Assembly (NCBI GenBank): GCA_902478785.1
Contig: CABSMJ010000002.1
Span: forward strand, 124,001 to 188,000
Direction: 5' to 3'
Length of the DNA stretch: 64,000 nt
Source: an uncultured Oscillospiraceae bacterium
Lineage (GTDB): Bacteria > Bacillota > Clostridia > Oscillospirales > Oscillospiraceae
Shown: piece by piece, positions 16,841 through 25,639 of the stretch
Numbering within the stretch: position 1 is the first letter of the stretch
Layout: each line of letters opens with the position of its first letter
Notes under the pieces: generated by a model
Databases searched by the model: none
Seen by the model: only the letters and a program-made list of their open reading frames with translations
What the model was told of the DNA's origin: nothing
Program-made: the position numbers and the translations under genes

Positions 16841-16855
16841 GCAACCGGCGGTTGC
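16841..16855. promoter_or_regulatory. Palindrome upstream of the XRE regulator
   Basis: GCAACCG-G-CGGTTGC is a perfect palindrome with 7-bp arms, about 70 bases upstream of the regulator ATG. It is a possible operator. The rest of 16771-16984 shows no gene I can support. Confidence 0.35.
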
Positions 16856-16984
16856 AGTTTGAATCGCCGCCCTTGTTTTGCATTTTAGAGGATGCTGTCA
16901 GCACTTACAAGATGGATGTGAGCTTTTCTGATATCCTGTCCCGGAGCGCGGAATCCCCGCCTGCGGAGAAGGGCTAGGAATCAC

Positions 16985-17013
16985 TTGTATTCAAGCGGAA
17001 AAAATGCTATACT
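16985..17013 (+). promoter_or_regulatory. Promoter of the M50-scpA-scpB gene row
   Basis: TTGTAT (16985-16990), a 17-base spacer and TATACT (17008-17013), 45 bases before the GTG start at 17058. Confidence 0.7.
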
Positions 17014-17057
17014 GACTCTGTATTTTATGGGCCGCGGCCGGAAAAGGAGCGATTTGC

Positions 17058-17711
17058 GTGCACTATCTGGAAAATCTCTTCCGGCAGCTGGACTTTGCCT
17101 CCATGGGGGCCCTTGTGCTGCGTCTGGTGAGTGTTTTTTTATGCCTGACGGTCCACGAGACCTGCCACGGCGTGGCAGCATACGCCCTGGGGGACCCCAC
17201 GGCCAAGCGGATGCACCGGCTGTCTCTCAACCCCCTGCGCCACATCGACTGGTTCGGCCTTGCCATGATGGTGCTGTGCGGCTTCGGCTGGGCAAAGCCT
17301 GTGCCGGTGGACCCCCGCTACTTCAAAAAGCCCAAGGAGGGCATGGCCCTGACGGCGCTGGCCGGCCCGGTGTCCAACTTTGTCCTGGCAGTGGTGCTGA
17401 TGCTGGGAGCCCGGGCGATCTATGACCACGCTTCCTATGTTACACTGTGGCAACAGGTCTTTACATTCCTTCTGAACACCGCCGTTTTGAGCATCGGCCT
17501 GGGGCTGTTCAATCTGATCCCCCTGCCGCCTCTGGATGGGTCTAAGGTGCTGGGAGCGCTGCTGTCGGACCGGGCCTATTTCACCCTGATGCGCTATGAG
17601 CGCTATGGGATGCTGGTGCTGATCTTGCTGTCCTTTACCAACATAGGCGGCGGGATGCTCAGCCGCGCCATCATGGCGGTATACACCGGACTGGTGAATC
17701 TGATTTTTTGA
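17058..17711 (+). CDS. Site-2-protease-like M50 membrane metallopeptidase
   Basis: The 217-residue protein has several membrane spans, the zinc-binding HETCH (His33-Glu34-His37) in the first long hydrophobic stretch, and NLIPLPPLDGSKVLGALL near residue 155, the second metal-ligand region of this family. It should cut proteins within the membrane; the substrate is unknown. Start is GTG with AAGGAG eight bases upstream. It commonly precedes scpAB in Clostridia. Confidence 0.88.
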   Translation: MHYLENLFRQLDFASMGALVLRLVSVFLCLTVHETCHGVAAYALGDPTAKRMHRLSLNPLRHIDWFGLAMMVLCGFGWAKPVPVDPRYFKKPKEGMALTALAGPVSNFVLAVVLMLGARAIYDHASYVTLWQQVFTFLLNTAVLSIGLGLFNLIPLPPLDGSKVLGALLSDRAYFTLMRYERYGMLVLILLSFTNIGGGMLSRAIMAVYTGLVNLIF

Positions 17712-17723
17712 GGTGACCCCTGT

Positions 17724-18509
17724 TTGGACAATCCCATCTACAAGCTGGAAAAAGTGGTCCGGGACCGGCGGGAAGAGGATATGCAGGACTTTGAAGGGCC
17801 GCTGGACCTGATTTTGTACCTATTGGGCAAGAATAAGATCGAGATCCAGGACATCTCCATCTCCCTGATCTGTGACCAGTACCTGGCCTATCTGGAAAAG
17901 CGCCAGAGCATGGATCTGGAGGTGGCCAGTGAGTTCATCACCATGGCCTCCCAGCTCATGTTCATTAAGACCCGGATGCTGCTGTCCATCGAGGACGAGG
18001 AGGCCCAGAGCGAGATGGACGCCCTGGTGAAGGCCCTGGAGGAGCGCCGGAGGAACGAGACCTACGTGCGGGTCAAGGCCGCGGCGGAGCACCTGGCGCC
18101 CCGGGGCGAGTTTGGCCGGAACGTCATCACCCGGGGACCGGAGCCGATGAAGCGGGGCAAGATCTATGAATATGACCAGCAGCCGGGAGATCTCATCCTG
18201 GCCATGCAGGAGATCTTGTGCCGCAGCGAGCGCATGGCGCCGCCGCCGGCCTCCGCTTTCCGGGAGATCGTGCAGCACGAGCCCTATCCTGTGGAGCGGA
18301 AGGCCCACGAGATTTTGGACCGACTGTTCCGGGGCGGTGTGACCCGGTTTTTGCTGCTCTTTCGCGGCAGCCGCAGCCGCAGCGAGGTGGTGGCCACCTT
18401 CCTGGCGGTGTTGGAGCTGTGCCGGTCCAAGGCCATCCGCCTGGCGGGCTCAGCTACGGACTGCACGGTGACACCGGAGAAGGACTCGCCGGAAAATTTG
18501 ACGTTGTAA
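17724..18509 (+). CDS. scpA: Segregation and condensation protein A
   Basis: The 261-residue kleisin carries the signature DFEGPLDLILYLL near residues 22-34 and a winged-helix C-terminus. ScpA binds SMC and ScpB to form the chromosome condensation complex. Start is TTG after GAGGTGA; an internal ATG at 17781 would remove part of the N-terminus that related clostridial ScpA proteins keep. scpB follows 18 bases later. Confidence 0.93.
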   Translation: MDNPIYKLEKVVRDRREEDMQDFEGPLDLILYLLGKNKIEIQDISISLICDQYLAYLEKRQSMDLEVASEFITMASQLMFIKTRMLLSIEDEEAQSEMDALVKALEERRRNETYVRVKAAAEHLAPRGEFGRNVITRGPEPMKRGKIYEYDQQPGDLILAMQEILCRSERMAPPPASAFREIVQHEPYPVERKAHEILDRLFRGGVTRFLLLFRGSRSRSEVVATFLAVLELCRSKAIRLAGSATDCTVTPEKDSPENLTL

Positions 18510-18527
18510 GGATGGAAAGAGACACCA

Positions 18528-19133
18528 ATGGAAAACATGGAGATGAAGGAGATCGAGTCTGCCATTGAGGGGATTCTCTTCGCTTCGGGGGAACCGGTCC
18601 AGATTGACCGCATCTGCCTGGCCCTGGACATGGACCGTCCCACGGTAGAGCAGGTGCTGCACCGGCTCAGCGACCAGTACGCCTTTGATCGCCGGGGCAT
18701 CCGACTGCTGCAGCTGGAGGACAGCTGGCAGATGTGTTCGGCTCCGGACTATGCGGATATTATCCGGCGGGCCTTTGAGATCCGAAAGCCCGCCAAGCTC
18801 AGTCAGCCGGCCCTGGAGGTGCTGACCATCATTGCCTACTATCAGCCCACCACCCGGGCCTATGTGGACCAGGTGCGGGGCGTGGACAGCTCCTACACGG
18901 TTGGGCTGCTGCTGGAGCGCAAACTCATTGAGGAGTGCGGCCGGCTCCAGGTGCCGGGACGGCCCCATCTGTACCGCACCACCAAGAATTTCCTCCGGGC
19001 ATTCCATCTCAACTCCCTGGAGGACCTGCCGGAACTGCCGGGTCTGGCGGCGGATGGGCAGATGCGCCTGGGGGAGAACGGAGAAGTGGTGGACCCGGAG
19101 GTACCTATGGAGAGCGGCCAGGAGATGCCTTGA
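18528..19133 (+). CDS. scpB: Segregation and condensation protein B
   Basis: The 201-residue protein has two winged-helix domains; the stretch EVLTIIAYYQPTTRAYVDQV and GRPHLYRTTKNFL are typical of ScpB. It joins ScpA and SMC in chromosome condensation and segregation. Confidence 0.95.
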   Translation: MENMEMKEIESAIEGILFASGEPVQIDRICLALDMDRPTVEQVLHRLSDQYAFDRRGIRLLQLEDSWQMCSAPDYADIIRRAFEIRKPAKLSQPALEVLTIIAYYQPTTRAYVDQVRGVDSSYTVGLLLERKLIEECGRLQVPGRPHLYRTTKNFLRAFHLNSLEDLPELPGLAADGQMRLGENGEVVDPEVPMESGQEMP

Positions 19134-19164
19134 TTTGCAAAAGATAAGCGGGAGGTGAGGCACA

Positions 19165-19815
19165 GTGGTCATTGTCTGGATCTTGGCGGTGCTATTGCTG
19201 CTGACTGCGCTGCTGTGCCTGGCCCGGGTGGGAGTCACCGTGTTTTGGGAGGATCACATCTCCTTCACCATTCGGGTTGGCCCTCTGCGCATTCACATCG
19301 ACCCTTTCCGGCAGGATGCCAAAAGGGAAAAGAAGCCCAAGGAGCCAAAAAAGAAAAAAGAAGAGATCACCGGGGCCGAGCTGAAGAAAAAGCTCCCGAA
19401 GCTCACGGCGGAGGACCTGCGGGACGCCTTTGACACACTGCTGCCCGTGGGCCTGCGGGCTCTGGAACAGACTCGGAGAGCCATCCGTATCCAGCCCCTG
19501 GAACTGTGCGTCTATGTGGGCGGGGAAGATCCCGCAGACACTGCGGAGCTCTATGGACTGCTCTGCGCAGCCATGTGGACGCTGATGCCCCGCTTGGAGA
19601 CGCTGCTGGTGATCCCGGACCCCAGCATCCATTTGGAGCTGGATCTGAGCCGTGAAAAGATCCAGCTGCAAGGGAAGGTAGGAGTGTCTGCCAGAATTGG
19701 CACGCTGCTCCGCGTGGGAATCTGCGCCGGCATCCCCACGCTGAAGTGGCTGATGAGGCTCCGGGCAAAACAGAAAGACAGGAAAACTACTCAAACAGCC
19801 GATCAGGCGGCATAG
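19165..19815 (+). CDS. DUF2953 family membrane-anchored protein
   Basis: The 216-residue protein starts with a single N-terminal membrane span (about residues 2-22), followed by a basic Lys/Glu-rich stretch and a DUF2953-type C-terminal part. Start is GTG after GGGAGGTGAGG. DUF2953 genes sit directly before gerW (ytfJ) in Bacillus (ytfI) and Clostridia, as here; the link to spore germination is inferred only from this pairing. Confidence 0.8.
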   Translation: MVIVWILAVLLLLTALLCLARVGVTVFWEDHISFTIRVGPLRIHIDPFRQDAKREKKPKEPKKKKEEITGAELKKKLPKLTAEDLRDAFDTLLPVGLRALEQTRRAIRIQPLELCVYVGGEDPADTAELYGLLCAAMWTLMPRLETLLVIPDPSIHLELDLSREKIQLQGKVGVSARIGTLLRVGICAGIPTLKWLMRLRAKQKDRKTTQTADQAA

Positions 19816-19829
19816 AAAGGAAGCTGTGT

Positions 19830-20246
19830 ATGGAAAACAACCATGTGGAACACAAGGAAGGACGCAACTCTTTGCACCAGATGATGCAGGACACCATCGA
19901 TCAGATCCACGGCATGGCGGATTCCAACGCCGTGGTGGGGCAGCCCATCCACACCCCCGACGGTGTGACGTTGATCCCCATTTCCCGGGTCAGCTTTGGC
20001 TTTGGAAACGGCGGCGGCAGCACCTATGGTAAGCATCAGCCGGATAAGGAGAACCTGACCTTTGCCACCGGCGGCGGCGTGAAAATGGACCCGGTTGCCT
20101 TTCTGGTCATCCGGGACGGCGTGACCCGGCTCCTGCCGGTGACCATGCCCCCTGCCACCACCGTGGACCGCATCGTGGAGATGGTTCCGGACCTGATCGA
20201 TAAGGCGGAAAAATATTTCGACAAAAAGAAGGAAAAAGATTTCTGA
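19830..20246 (+). CDS. gerW: GerW/YtfJ family spore protein
   Basis: The 138-residue protein carries TPDGVTLIPISRVSFGFG, a Gly/Ser-rich turn and TGGGVKMDPVAFLVI, all typical of the YtfJ/GerW family. In Bacillus subtilis this protein is made in the forespore and is needed for normal germination through the GerA-type receptor route. The ATG at 19830 follows a GAAAGGAAG site; the frame is open upstream but overlaps the DUF2953 gene. Confidence 0.9.
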   Translation: MENNHVEHKEGRNSLHQMMQDTIDQIHGMADSNAVVGQPIHTPDGVTLIPISRVSFGFGNGGGSTYGKHQPDKENLTFATGGGVKMDPVAFLVIRDGVTRLLPVTMPPATTVDRIVEMVPDLIDKAEKYFDKKKEKDF

Positions 20247-20258
20247 GGAAGGGGTATA

Positions 20259-20288
20259 CTATACAGGCATCGCGAGATGACTGTATAG
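20259..20288 (+). promoter_or_regulatory. Hairpin abutting the ribosome-binding site of the D,D-carboxypeptidase gene
   Basis: CTATACAG (20259-20266) and CTGTATAG (20281-20288) are perfect inverted repeats with a 14-base loop. The 3' arm overlaps the first bases of the AGGAGG site (20287-20292), so folding could limit translation. Confidence 0.4.
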
Positions 20289-20294
20289 GAGGCG

Positions 20295-21395
20295 ATGGCC
20301 CTGAAACGCTTGATCTCTTCTCTTTTGTGCGCTGTGGCGCTGTTTAGTATATTGACTTGTCAGACATTGGCGCTCAGCACATCCGCTACTGCTGCGATTT
20401 TGATAGACGTGGACAGCGGACGGGTACTGTATGAGCAAAACGCTGATAAAAAGATGCTCATCGCCAGCACCACCAAGATCATGACGGCCCTGGTGGCCGT
20501 GGAGAACGGCACGCTGAGCGATGTGGTGACCATCAAGAGCTCCCATATGGCGGAGGGCTCCTCCATGTATCTGAAGGCGGGGGAGCAGCTGACGCTGGAG
20601 ACGTTGCTGTATGGGCTGCTGCTGTGTTCAGGAAATGACGCGGCGGTGGCCATCGCCGACCACGTGGGCGGCGGAGTGGACCACTTCGTGGAGATGATGA
20701 ATGAGAAAGCTCAGGAACTGGGCATGAGCAACAGCTCCTTTGCCAACCCCAACGGCCTGGACGATGAAAAGCACTATTCCACTGCCCGGGATATGGCCAA
20801 GCTGGCGGCCGCAGCGGTGGAGAACGAGACGCTGGTGCGGATGTTCTCCACCCGCAGCGTGACCATCGGCGGCCGGACCATGACCAACCACAATAAGCTT
20901 TTGGGCCTGGTGGAGGGCTGCATCGGCCTCAAGACCGGGTACACTCGGGCTGCGGGCCGGACCTTGGTCAGCTGCGCCCAGCGCAACGGGCAGCGGCTGG
21001 TGGCCGTGACCCTTCAGGACGGAAACGACTGGTTAGACCATGCCGCCATGCTGGACTACGGCTTTTCGACCTATCCGGCCAAGACCTTTTTGACCCGAGG
21101 CGAGACGGTCCGTCAGGTCCCGGTGGAGGGCAGTGACGGCACCTCCGTGCCCCTTCTGGCGGCGGGGGACTTTGCCTGGCCCCTGGCTGAGGGGGAGCAG
21201 GTGGAGACCCGGTGGGAGGTGGCTGACAGCCTGGTGGCCCCGCTGACGGCAGGCCAGGTGGTAGGCCAGGCGGTATTTTTGCTGAACGGGGAAGAGATCG
21301 GCAGAGTGGAGCTGCTGTGCGGCGAGGATGTGGCGGTGACGCTGCCGGAGCCTATGACGCTGCTTCAGCGGCTTTTGAATCTGCTTCAGGATTGA
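20295..21395 (+). CDS. D-alanyl-D-alanine carboxypeptidase (S11 family)
   Basis: The 366-residue protein has a signal peptide (about residues 1-27, cleaved near TLALS). The three penicillin-binding motifs are present: STTK (58-61), SGN in LLLCSGNDAAVA, and KTG in GLKTGYTRAAG. It trims the terminal D-Ala of peptidoglycan stem peptides outside the cell. A C-terminal beta-rich domain follows. It may correspond to the sporulation enzyme DacF/DacB given gerW next door, but vegetative DacA-like function is equally possible. Confidence 0.92.
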   Translation: MALKRLISSLLCAVALFSILTCQTLALSTSATAAILIDVDSGRVLYEQNADKKMLIASTTKIMTALVAVENGTLSDVVTIKSSHMAEGSSMYLKAGEQLTLETLLYGLLLCSGNDAAVAIADHVGGGVDHFVEMMNEKAQELGMSNSSFANPNGLDDEKHYSTARDMAKLAAAAVENETLVRMFSTRSVTIGGRTMTNHNKLLGLVEGCIGLKTGYTRAAGRTLVSCAQRNGQRLVAVTLQDGNDWLDHAAMLDYGFSTYPAKTFLTRGETVRQVPVEGSDGTSVPLLAAGDFAWPLAEGEQVETRWEVADSLVAPLTAGQVVGQAVFLLNGEEIGRVELLCGEDVAVTLPEPMTLLQRLLNLLQD

Positions 21396-21400
21396 GATGT

Positions 21401-22111
21401 ATGGAAGAGAGACTGCAAAAATTGATTTCAGCGGCGGGAATCTGCTCCCGCCGCCATGCGGAGGCGCTGCTGGCGGAGGGAAAGGTCACCGTCAACGGCG
21501 CCCCCGCCCATGTGGGCGACCGGGCTGACCCGGACCGGGATGAGATCCGGGTGGACGGCGTGCTGCTGACGCGGCAGGAAAAGATGGTCTATCTCATGCT
21601 CAACAAGCCCAGAGGCGTGGTCACCACGCTTCAGGATGAAAAGGGACGGCCCACGGTTGCGGACCTGGTGAAGGACTGCGGTGCCCGGGTCTATCCCGTG
21701 GGGCGGCTGGATATGGACTCCGAGGGGCTGCTTTTGCTGACTAACGACGGCGCCCTGATGCAGCGTCTGCTGCACCCCTCTTTTGGGGTGGACAAGACCT
21801 ATCGGGTGGTGGTGGCCGGTGCGGTGGGACAGGCTGCCCGGCGTCTGGCGGCAGTGAGGGCTCTGGAGGATGGAACGACCATCCGGCCTGCCCAGGTAGA
21901 GACCATGCGTCGAGGCGGAGAGACAGCGGAGCTGGAGATCACCATCCACGAGGGGAAAAACCGCCAGATCAGGCGCATGTGCGCCCTCTGCGACCTACAC
22001 GTCAAACGGCTGCAGCGGGTGCGGGAGCACAGCCTCTGCCTGGGAGAGCTTCCACCTGGAAAATGGAGGTATCTGACCGAGGAGGAGATTGCGGACCTTC
22101 AGCAGGCGTAG
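21401..22111 (+). CDS. RsuA/RluB-family rRNA pseudouridine synthase
   Basis: The 236-residue protein has an N-terminal S4 domain (MEERLQKLISAAGICSRR) and the catalytic motif GRLDMDSEGLLLLTNDG near residue 105. It makes pseudouridine in rRNA; RluB-type (23S) is likelier than RsuA in Gram-positives. The ATG at 21401 lies five bases after the carboxypeptidase stop with only a weak ribosome-binding site, suggesting coupled translation. Confidence 0.9.
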   Translation: MEERLQKLISAAGICSRRHAEALLAEGKVTVNGAPAHVGDRADPDRDEIRVDGVLLTRQEKMVYLMLNKPRGVVTTLQDEKGRPTVADLVKDCGARVYPVGRLDMDSEGLLLLTNDGALMQRLLHPSFGVDKTYRVVVAGAVGQAARRLAAVRALEDGTTIRPAQVETMRRGGETAELEITIHEGKNRQIRRMCALCDLHVKRLQRVREHSLCLGELPPGKWRYLTEEEIADLQQA

Positions 22112-22147
22112 ATTCCCTGGAAAATTCTAAAAAAAGGGAAAGAATGG

Positions 22148-22175
22148 TTGAATTCAGCTGAAAACGTGATAAAAT
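22148..22175 (+). promoter_or_regulatory. Promoter of the RpiR-type regulator operon
   Basis: TTGAAT (22148-22153), 16 bases, TAAAAT (22170-22175), 46 bases before the GTG start. Confidence 0.55.
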
Positions 22176-22220
22176 ATTCTCCGAATGAAGTGATATTTCA
22201 ACGGGTAGGAGAGAGACAAC

Positions 22221-23105
22221 GTGGAAAAGGGCAACGCAGCGTCAAGACATATTTTACAGAGAATCAAAGGACGAATGAGTGAGTTTTCCAAGGGACAAAA
22301 GCTCATAGCCCGATACATTTTGGACAATTATGATAAAGCGGCTTTCATGACTGCCAGCCGACTGGGAAAAACCGTCCATGTCAGCGAGTCCACCGTGGTC
22401 CGCTTCGCCTCGGAGCTGGGCTACGACGGGTATCCCAGTATGCAAAAGGCCCTGCAGGAAATGATTCGTACCAAATTGACCTCCATCCAGCGCATCCAGG
22501 CTGCGGACAACCAGTTCTCCGGCCAGGATCTGGCCACGGCAGTGATGCAGTCCGACATGGAGAAGCTGCGTCTTGCCATTGAAGAGATGGACCAGGCCAA
22601 CTTCGACCGGGTGGTGGACAAGCTGATGAACGCCCGCCATATCTACATATTGGGGGTCCGTTCCTCGTCTTTTGTGGCAGGATATCTGCATTTTTACCTG
22701 CATATGCTCTTTGAAAATGTCACGCTGGTGCAATCCAACGCGGCGGGGGAGATCTTTGAGCAGCTCTTCCGCATCGGTCCGGGGGATGTGATTCTGGCCA
22801 TCAGCTTCCCCCGCTATTCCAAGGTGACTGTCAACACCGTCCAGTTTGCCGCGGACCGGGGCTGTGACGTGGTGGCCATCACCGACAGCGAGGTCTCGCC
22901 GCTCTATCAGCTGGCCAGCGCCTCCTTGCTGGCCAGAAGTGAGATGATCTCCTTTGTGGACTCCATGGTGGCGCCGCTCTCCCTCATCAACGCACTGATC
23001 GTGGCGCTGGGAAACCGGATGAATAAGGACCTGGCGGAGACCTTTGAGGAGTTGGAGGATATCTGGGACCGGTACGGCGTGTTTGGAAAGGCGGAAGATG
23101 TCTAA
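22221..23105 (+). CDS. MurR/RpiR family transcriptional regulator
   Basis: The 294-residue protein has an N-terminal HTH_6 domain (HVSESTVVRFASELGYDGYP) and a C-terminal SIS sugar-phosphate-binding domain with ILGVRSSSFVAGYL and ILAISFPRYSKVTV. Family members sense phosphosugars and control sugar or amino-sugar use. No sugar genes lie nearby; it overlaps the following flavoprotein gene by eight bases. Start is GTG with AGGAGAGA upstream. Confidence 0.9.
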   Translation: MEKGNAASRHILQRIKGRMSEFSKGQKLIARYILDNYDKAAFMTASRLGKTVHVSESTVVRFASELGYDGYPSMQKALQEMIRTKLTSIQRIQAADNQFSGQDLATAVMQSDMEKLRLAIEEMDQANFDRVVDKLMNARHIYILGVRSSSFVAGYLHFYLHMLFENVTLVQSNAAGEIFEQLFRIGPGDVILAISFPRYSKVTVNTVQFAADRGCDVVAITDSEVSPLYQLASASLLARSEMISFVDSMVAPLSLINALIVALGNRMNKDLAETFEELEDIWDRYGVFGKAEDV

Positions 23106-24333
23106 GATTGTGGTGATCGGCGGCGGTGCCGCCGGATTGATGGCCGCCATCACGGCGGCGGAGCAGGGGGCACATGTCACTCTGCTGGAGCCCAACGAAC
23201 GTCTGGGCAAAAAACTGAACATCACGGGCAAGGGCCGGTGCAATGTCACCAATGATGCCTCCTGTCAGGAACTGCTGGCCAATGTGCCTCACAACGGACG
23301 CTTTTTGTACAGCGCCTTTTCCCGCTTTGACGGTCGGGATACTATGGCCTTTTTTGAGGATTTAGGTGTGCCTCTGAAGGTGGAACGGGGCAGACGGGTG
23401 TTTCCCGTGTCGGACCGGGCTTTCGACATCAGCGGCGCGCTGGAACGCCGGGCCCGGCAGCTCCATGTGGCGGTCCTGCGGCAGCGGGCAGAACATCTGG
23501 AGGTCCGGGACGGCACAGTCTGCGGCGTGCGCTGCGGAGCAGGGGAGACTCTTCCGGCGGACCGGGTCATTCTGGCCACCGGCGGCGTATCCTATCCTGC
23601 CACCGGCTCCACCGGTGACGGACATCGGATGGCCCAAGAGGTTGGCCACACGGTGACGCCTCTGCGGGGCTCTCTGGTTCCGCTGCGGGAGAAGGGGACT
23701 CAGTGTGCCCAGCTTCAGGGATTGAGTCTGCGGAACGTGGAGCTGACGGTGCTGGAGAGCGGCAAAAAGATCTATACAGACTTTGGGGAACTGCTGTTTA
23801 CCCACTTTGGGGTCAGCGGTCCCCTGATTTTGTCTGCCTCCGCCCATATGCGGAAGTTCGGCCAGAAGGAGTATCGCCTGGAGATCGACCTGAAGCCGGC
23901 TCTGGATGAGCCTACGCTGGACCGGCGGTTGCTGTCGGACTTTGAAAAGTACTGCAACAGCGACTTCTGCAATGCGTTGGTGGATCTGCTGCCCCATAAG
24001 CTGATCCCCGTCTTTGTGGAGGCCAGCGGAGTGGATGCCCATCAGAAGGTCCACTCCATCACCCGGGAGGAGCGACACCAGATACTGCATCTGCTCAAGC
24101 ACTGGCCCGTGGAGATCGAAGGGCCCATGCCGGTGGAGAATGCCATTGTGACCTCCGGGGGAGTCAAGGTAAAAGAAATCGATCCCAAGACAATGGAATC
24201 AAAAGCTGTAAAGGGATTATACTTCGCAGGAGAAATCATCGATGTGGATGCCTATACCGGTGGATTCAATCTGCAGATTGCCTGGGCCACCGGCCGGGCT
24301 GCCGGTCTGGCCGCCGCGGCGGAGCAGGAATGA
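23098..24333 (+). CDS. BaiN/HI0933-family flavoprotein (NAD(P)/FAD-dependent oxidoreductase)
   Basis: The 411-residue protein begins with a dinucleotide-binding fold (IVVIGGGAAGLMAA) and shows the family hallmark KLNITGKGRCNVTN near residues 39-52 and a C-terminal YTGGFNLQIAWATGR. Family members bind FAD; their substrate is mostly unknown, and the name BaiN comes from one member implicated in bile-acid 7-dehydroxylation, which should not be assumed here. ATG at 23098 overlaps the RpiR gene; the longer frame upstream lies inside that gene. Confidence 0.85.
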   Translation: MSKIVVIGGGAAGLMAAITAAEQGAHVTLLEPNERLGKKLNITGKGRCNVTNDASCQELLANVPHNGRFLYSAFSRFDGRDTMAFFEDLGVPLKVERGRRVFPVSDRAFDISGALERRARQLHVAVLRQRAEHLEVRDGTVCGVRCGAGETLPADRVILATGGVSYPATGSTGDGHRMAQEVGHTVTPLRGSLVPLREKGTQCAQLQGLSLRNVELTVLESGKKIYTDFGELLFTHFGVSGPLILSASAHMRKFGQKEYRLEIDLKPALDEPTLDRRLLSDFEKYCNSDFCNALVDLLPHKLIPVFVEASGVDAHQKVHSITREERHQILHLLKHWPVEIEGPMPVENAIVTSGGVKVKEIDPKTMESKAVKGLYFAGEIIDVDAYTGGFNLQIAWATGRAAGLAAAAEQE

Positions 24334-24359
24334 GAGAGAATAAAAGGGAGAGAGAAAGC

Positions 24360-25046
24360 ATGCAGCAGGAGAAGTTGGTTTCCGTTGCCATCGACGGTCC
24401 CTCCGGGGCGGGCAAGAGCACCCTGGCCAAGAGTGTGGCGGCGGAACTGGGCTATGTCTATGTGGACACCGGTGCTATCTATCGCACCATCGGATATTTT
24501 GTGCGCAGCCGTGGGGCAGACCCTGGAGACGCGGAGTCCGTACGGGAACTTCTACCGGAGATCCAGGTGGAAATGATGTATAGTAAAGATGGTTTACAGC
24601 ACATGCTGCTCAATGGAAAGGACGTGACGGAGGAGATCCGCAAGCCGGAGATCTCCCGGTGCGCCTCCATTGTGTCGGCCCACGCCTGTGTGCGGGATTT
24701 CCTGCTGGAGATGCAGCGGGAGGCAGCCCGCCGGCACAGTGTGGTGATGGACGGACGGGATATCGGCACGGTGGTGCTGCCTGAGGCGGACGTGAAGATC
24801 TACCTCACCGCTTCGCCGGAGATCCGCGCCCGCCGCCGGTGCCTGGAGCTGGAGCAGCGGGGAACCCCACAGCCCTATGAGCAGGTGCTGGAGGAGCTGC
24901 GCCAGCGGGATTGGGACGACACCCACCGGGAGGTGGCGCCTTTGCGGGTGGCTGCGGATGCAGTGACGGTGGACACCAGCGAATTGGATTTTGCAGGCAG
25001 CCGTCAGGCTCTTTTGCAGGTGATCCGGGAGAAGGTGGGACAATGA
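24360..25046 (+). CDS. cmk: Cytidylate kinase
   Basis: The 228-residue kinase has the P-loop AIDGPSGAGKSTLAK near residues 10-24, DTGAIYR, and MDGRDIGTVVLPEADVKIYL. It phosphorylates CMP and dCMP. The ATG at 24360 with AAGGGAGA upstream is chosen over the ATG at 24330, which only overlaps the previous stop. First gene of cmk-plsC-ispH/S1, a well-known clostridial order. Confidence 0.95.
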   Translation: MQQEKLVSVAIDGPSGAGKSTLAKSVAAELGYVYVDTGAIYRTIGYFVRSRGADPGDAESVRELLPEIQVEMMYSKDGLQHMLLNGKDVTEEIRKPEISRCASIVSAHACVRDFLLEMQREAARRHSVVMDGRDIGTVVLPEADVKIYLTASPEIRARRRCLELEQRGTPQPYEQVLEELRQRDWDDTHREVAPLRVAADAVTVDTSELDFAGSRQALLQVIREKVGQ

Positions 25047-25639
25047 ACGAGCATTTTTTTCACGTTGTCTGGAGAGTTGTGGGCCCCATTCTTCGCTTTT
25101 TCTACCCCCTTGAGGTCTCTGGGCTGGAGAATCTCCCGGCCAGCGGGGCCATGCTCTGTCCCAACCACAGCAGCCTCTGGGACCCTGTTTTGCTGGCGAT
25201 CACCACGCCCATTGATTATCACCTGCGTATCATGGCCAAGGAGGAGCTCTTCCGAATTCCTCTGCTGGGTCCCATCATTTCCCGTTTGGGTGCGTTCCCG
25301 GTCAGCCGGGGAAATTCGGACATTCAATCGGTCAAGACGGCCATCCGTGCCATTCGAGACGGGGAGAACCTGCTGATCTTTCCCGAGGGGACCCGGGTGG
25401 ATCATCCCGGTCAGGTGCGGGCCAAGAGCGGCGTGGCGGTGATTGCCGTCCGCACCGGGGCGGTGATGGTTCCTGTCTATGTGGACGGAAAGAAGCACCT
25501 CTTTCACCGGACGCGCCTGATTATTGGCCATCCTGTGACGCCGGTCTATACCGGACGGCACGGCACAGCGGAGGAGATGCAGGACATCGCCGATGAGGTG
25601 CTTCGCCGGGCCTATGCGCTGGGAGGGGAGACGCTGTGA
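25043..25639 (+). CDS. plsC: 1-acyl-sn-glycerol-3-phosphate acyltransferase
   Basis: The 198-residue protein carries the HX4D motif NHSSLWDP (H42, D47) and FPEGTR, the two acyltransferase signatures. It acylates lysophosphatidate to phosphatidate at the membrane. It overlaps cmk (ATGA) and the ispH/S1 gene by four bases on either side. Confidence 0.93.
   Translation: MNEHFFHVVWRVVGPILRFFYPLEVSGLENLPASGAMLCPNHSSLWDPVLLAITTPIDYHLRIMAKEELFRIPLLGPIISRLGAFPVSRGNSDIQSVKTAIRAIRDGENLLIFPEGTRVDHPGQVRAKSGVAVIAVRTGAVMVPVYVDGKKHLFHRTRLIIGHPVTPVYTGRHGTAEEMQDIADEVLRRAYALGGETL

Noticed and set aside
16783..16977. 64-codon plus-strand ORF upstream of the M50 gene
   Set aside because: No ribosome-binding site and it covers the regulator's upstream region in antisense; product matches nothing I know.
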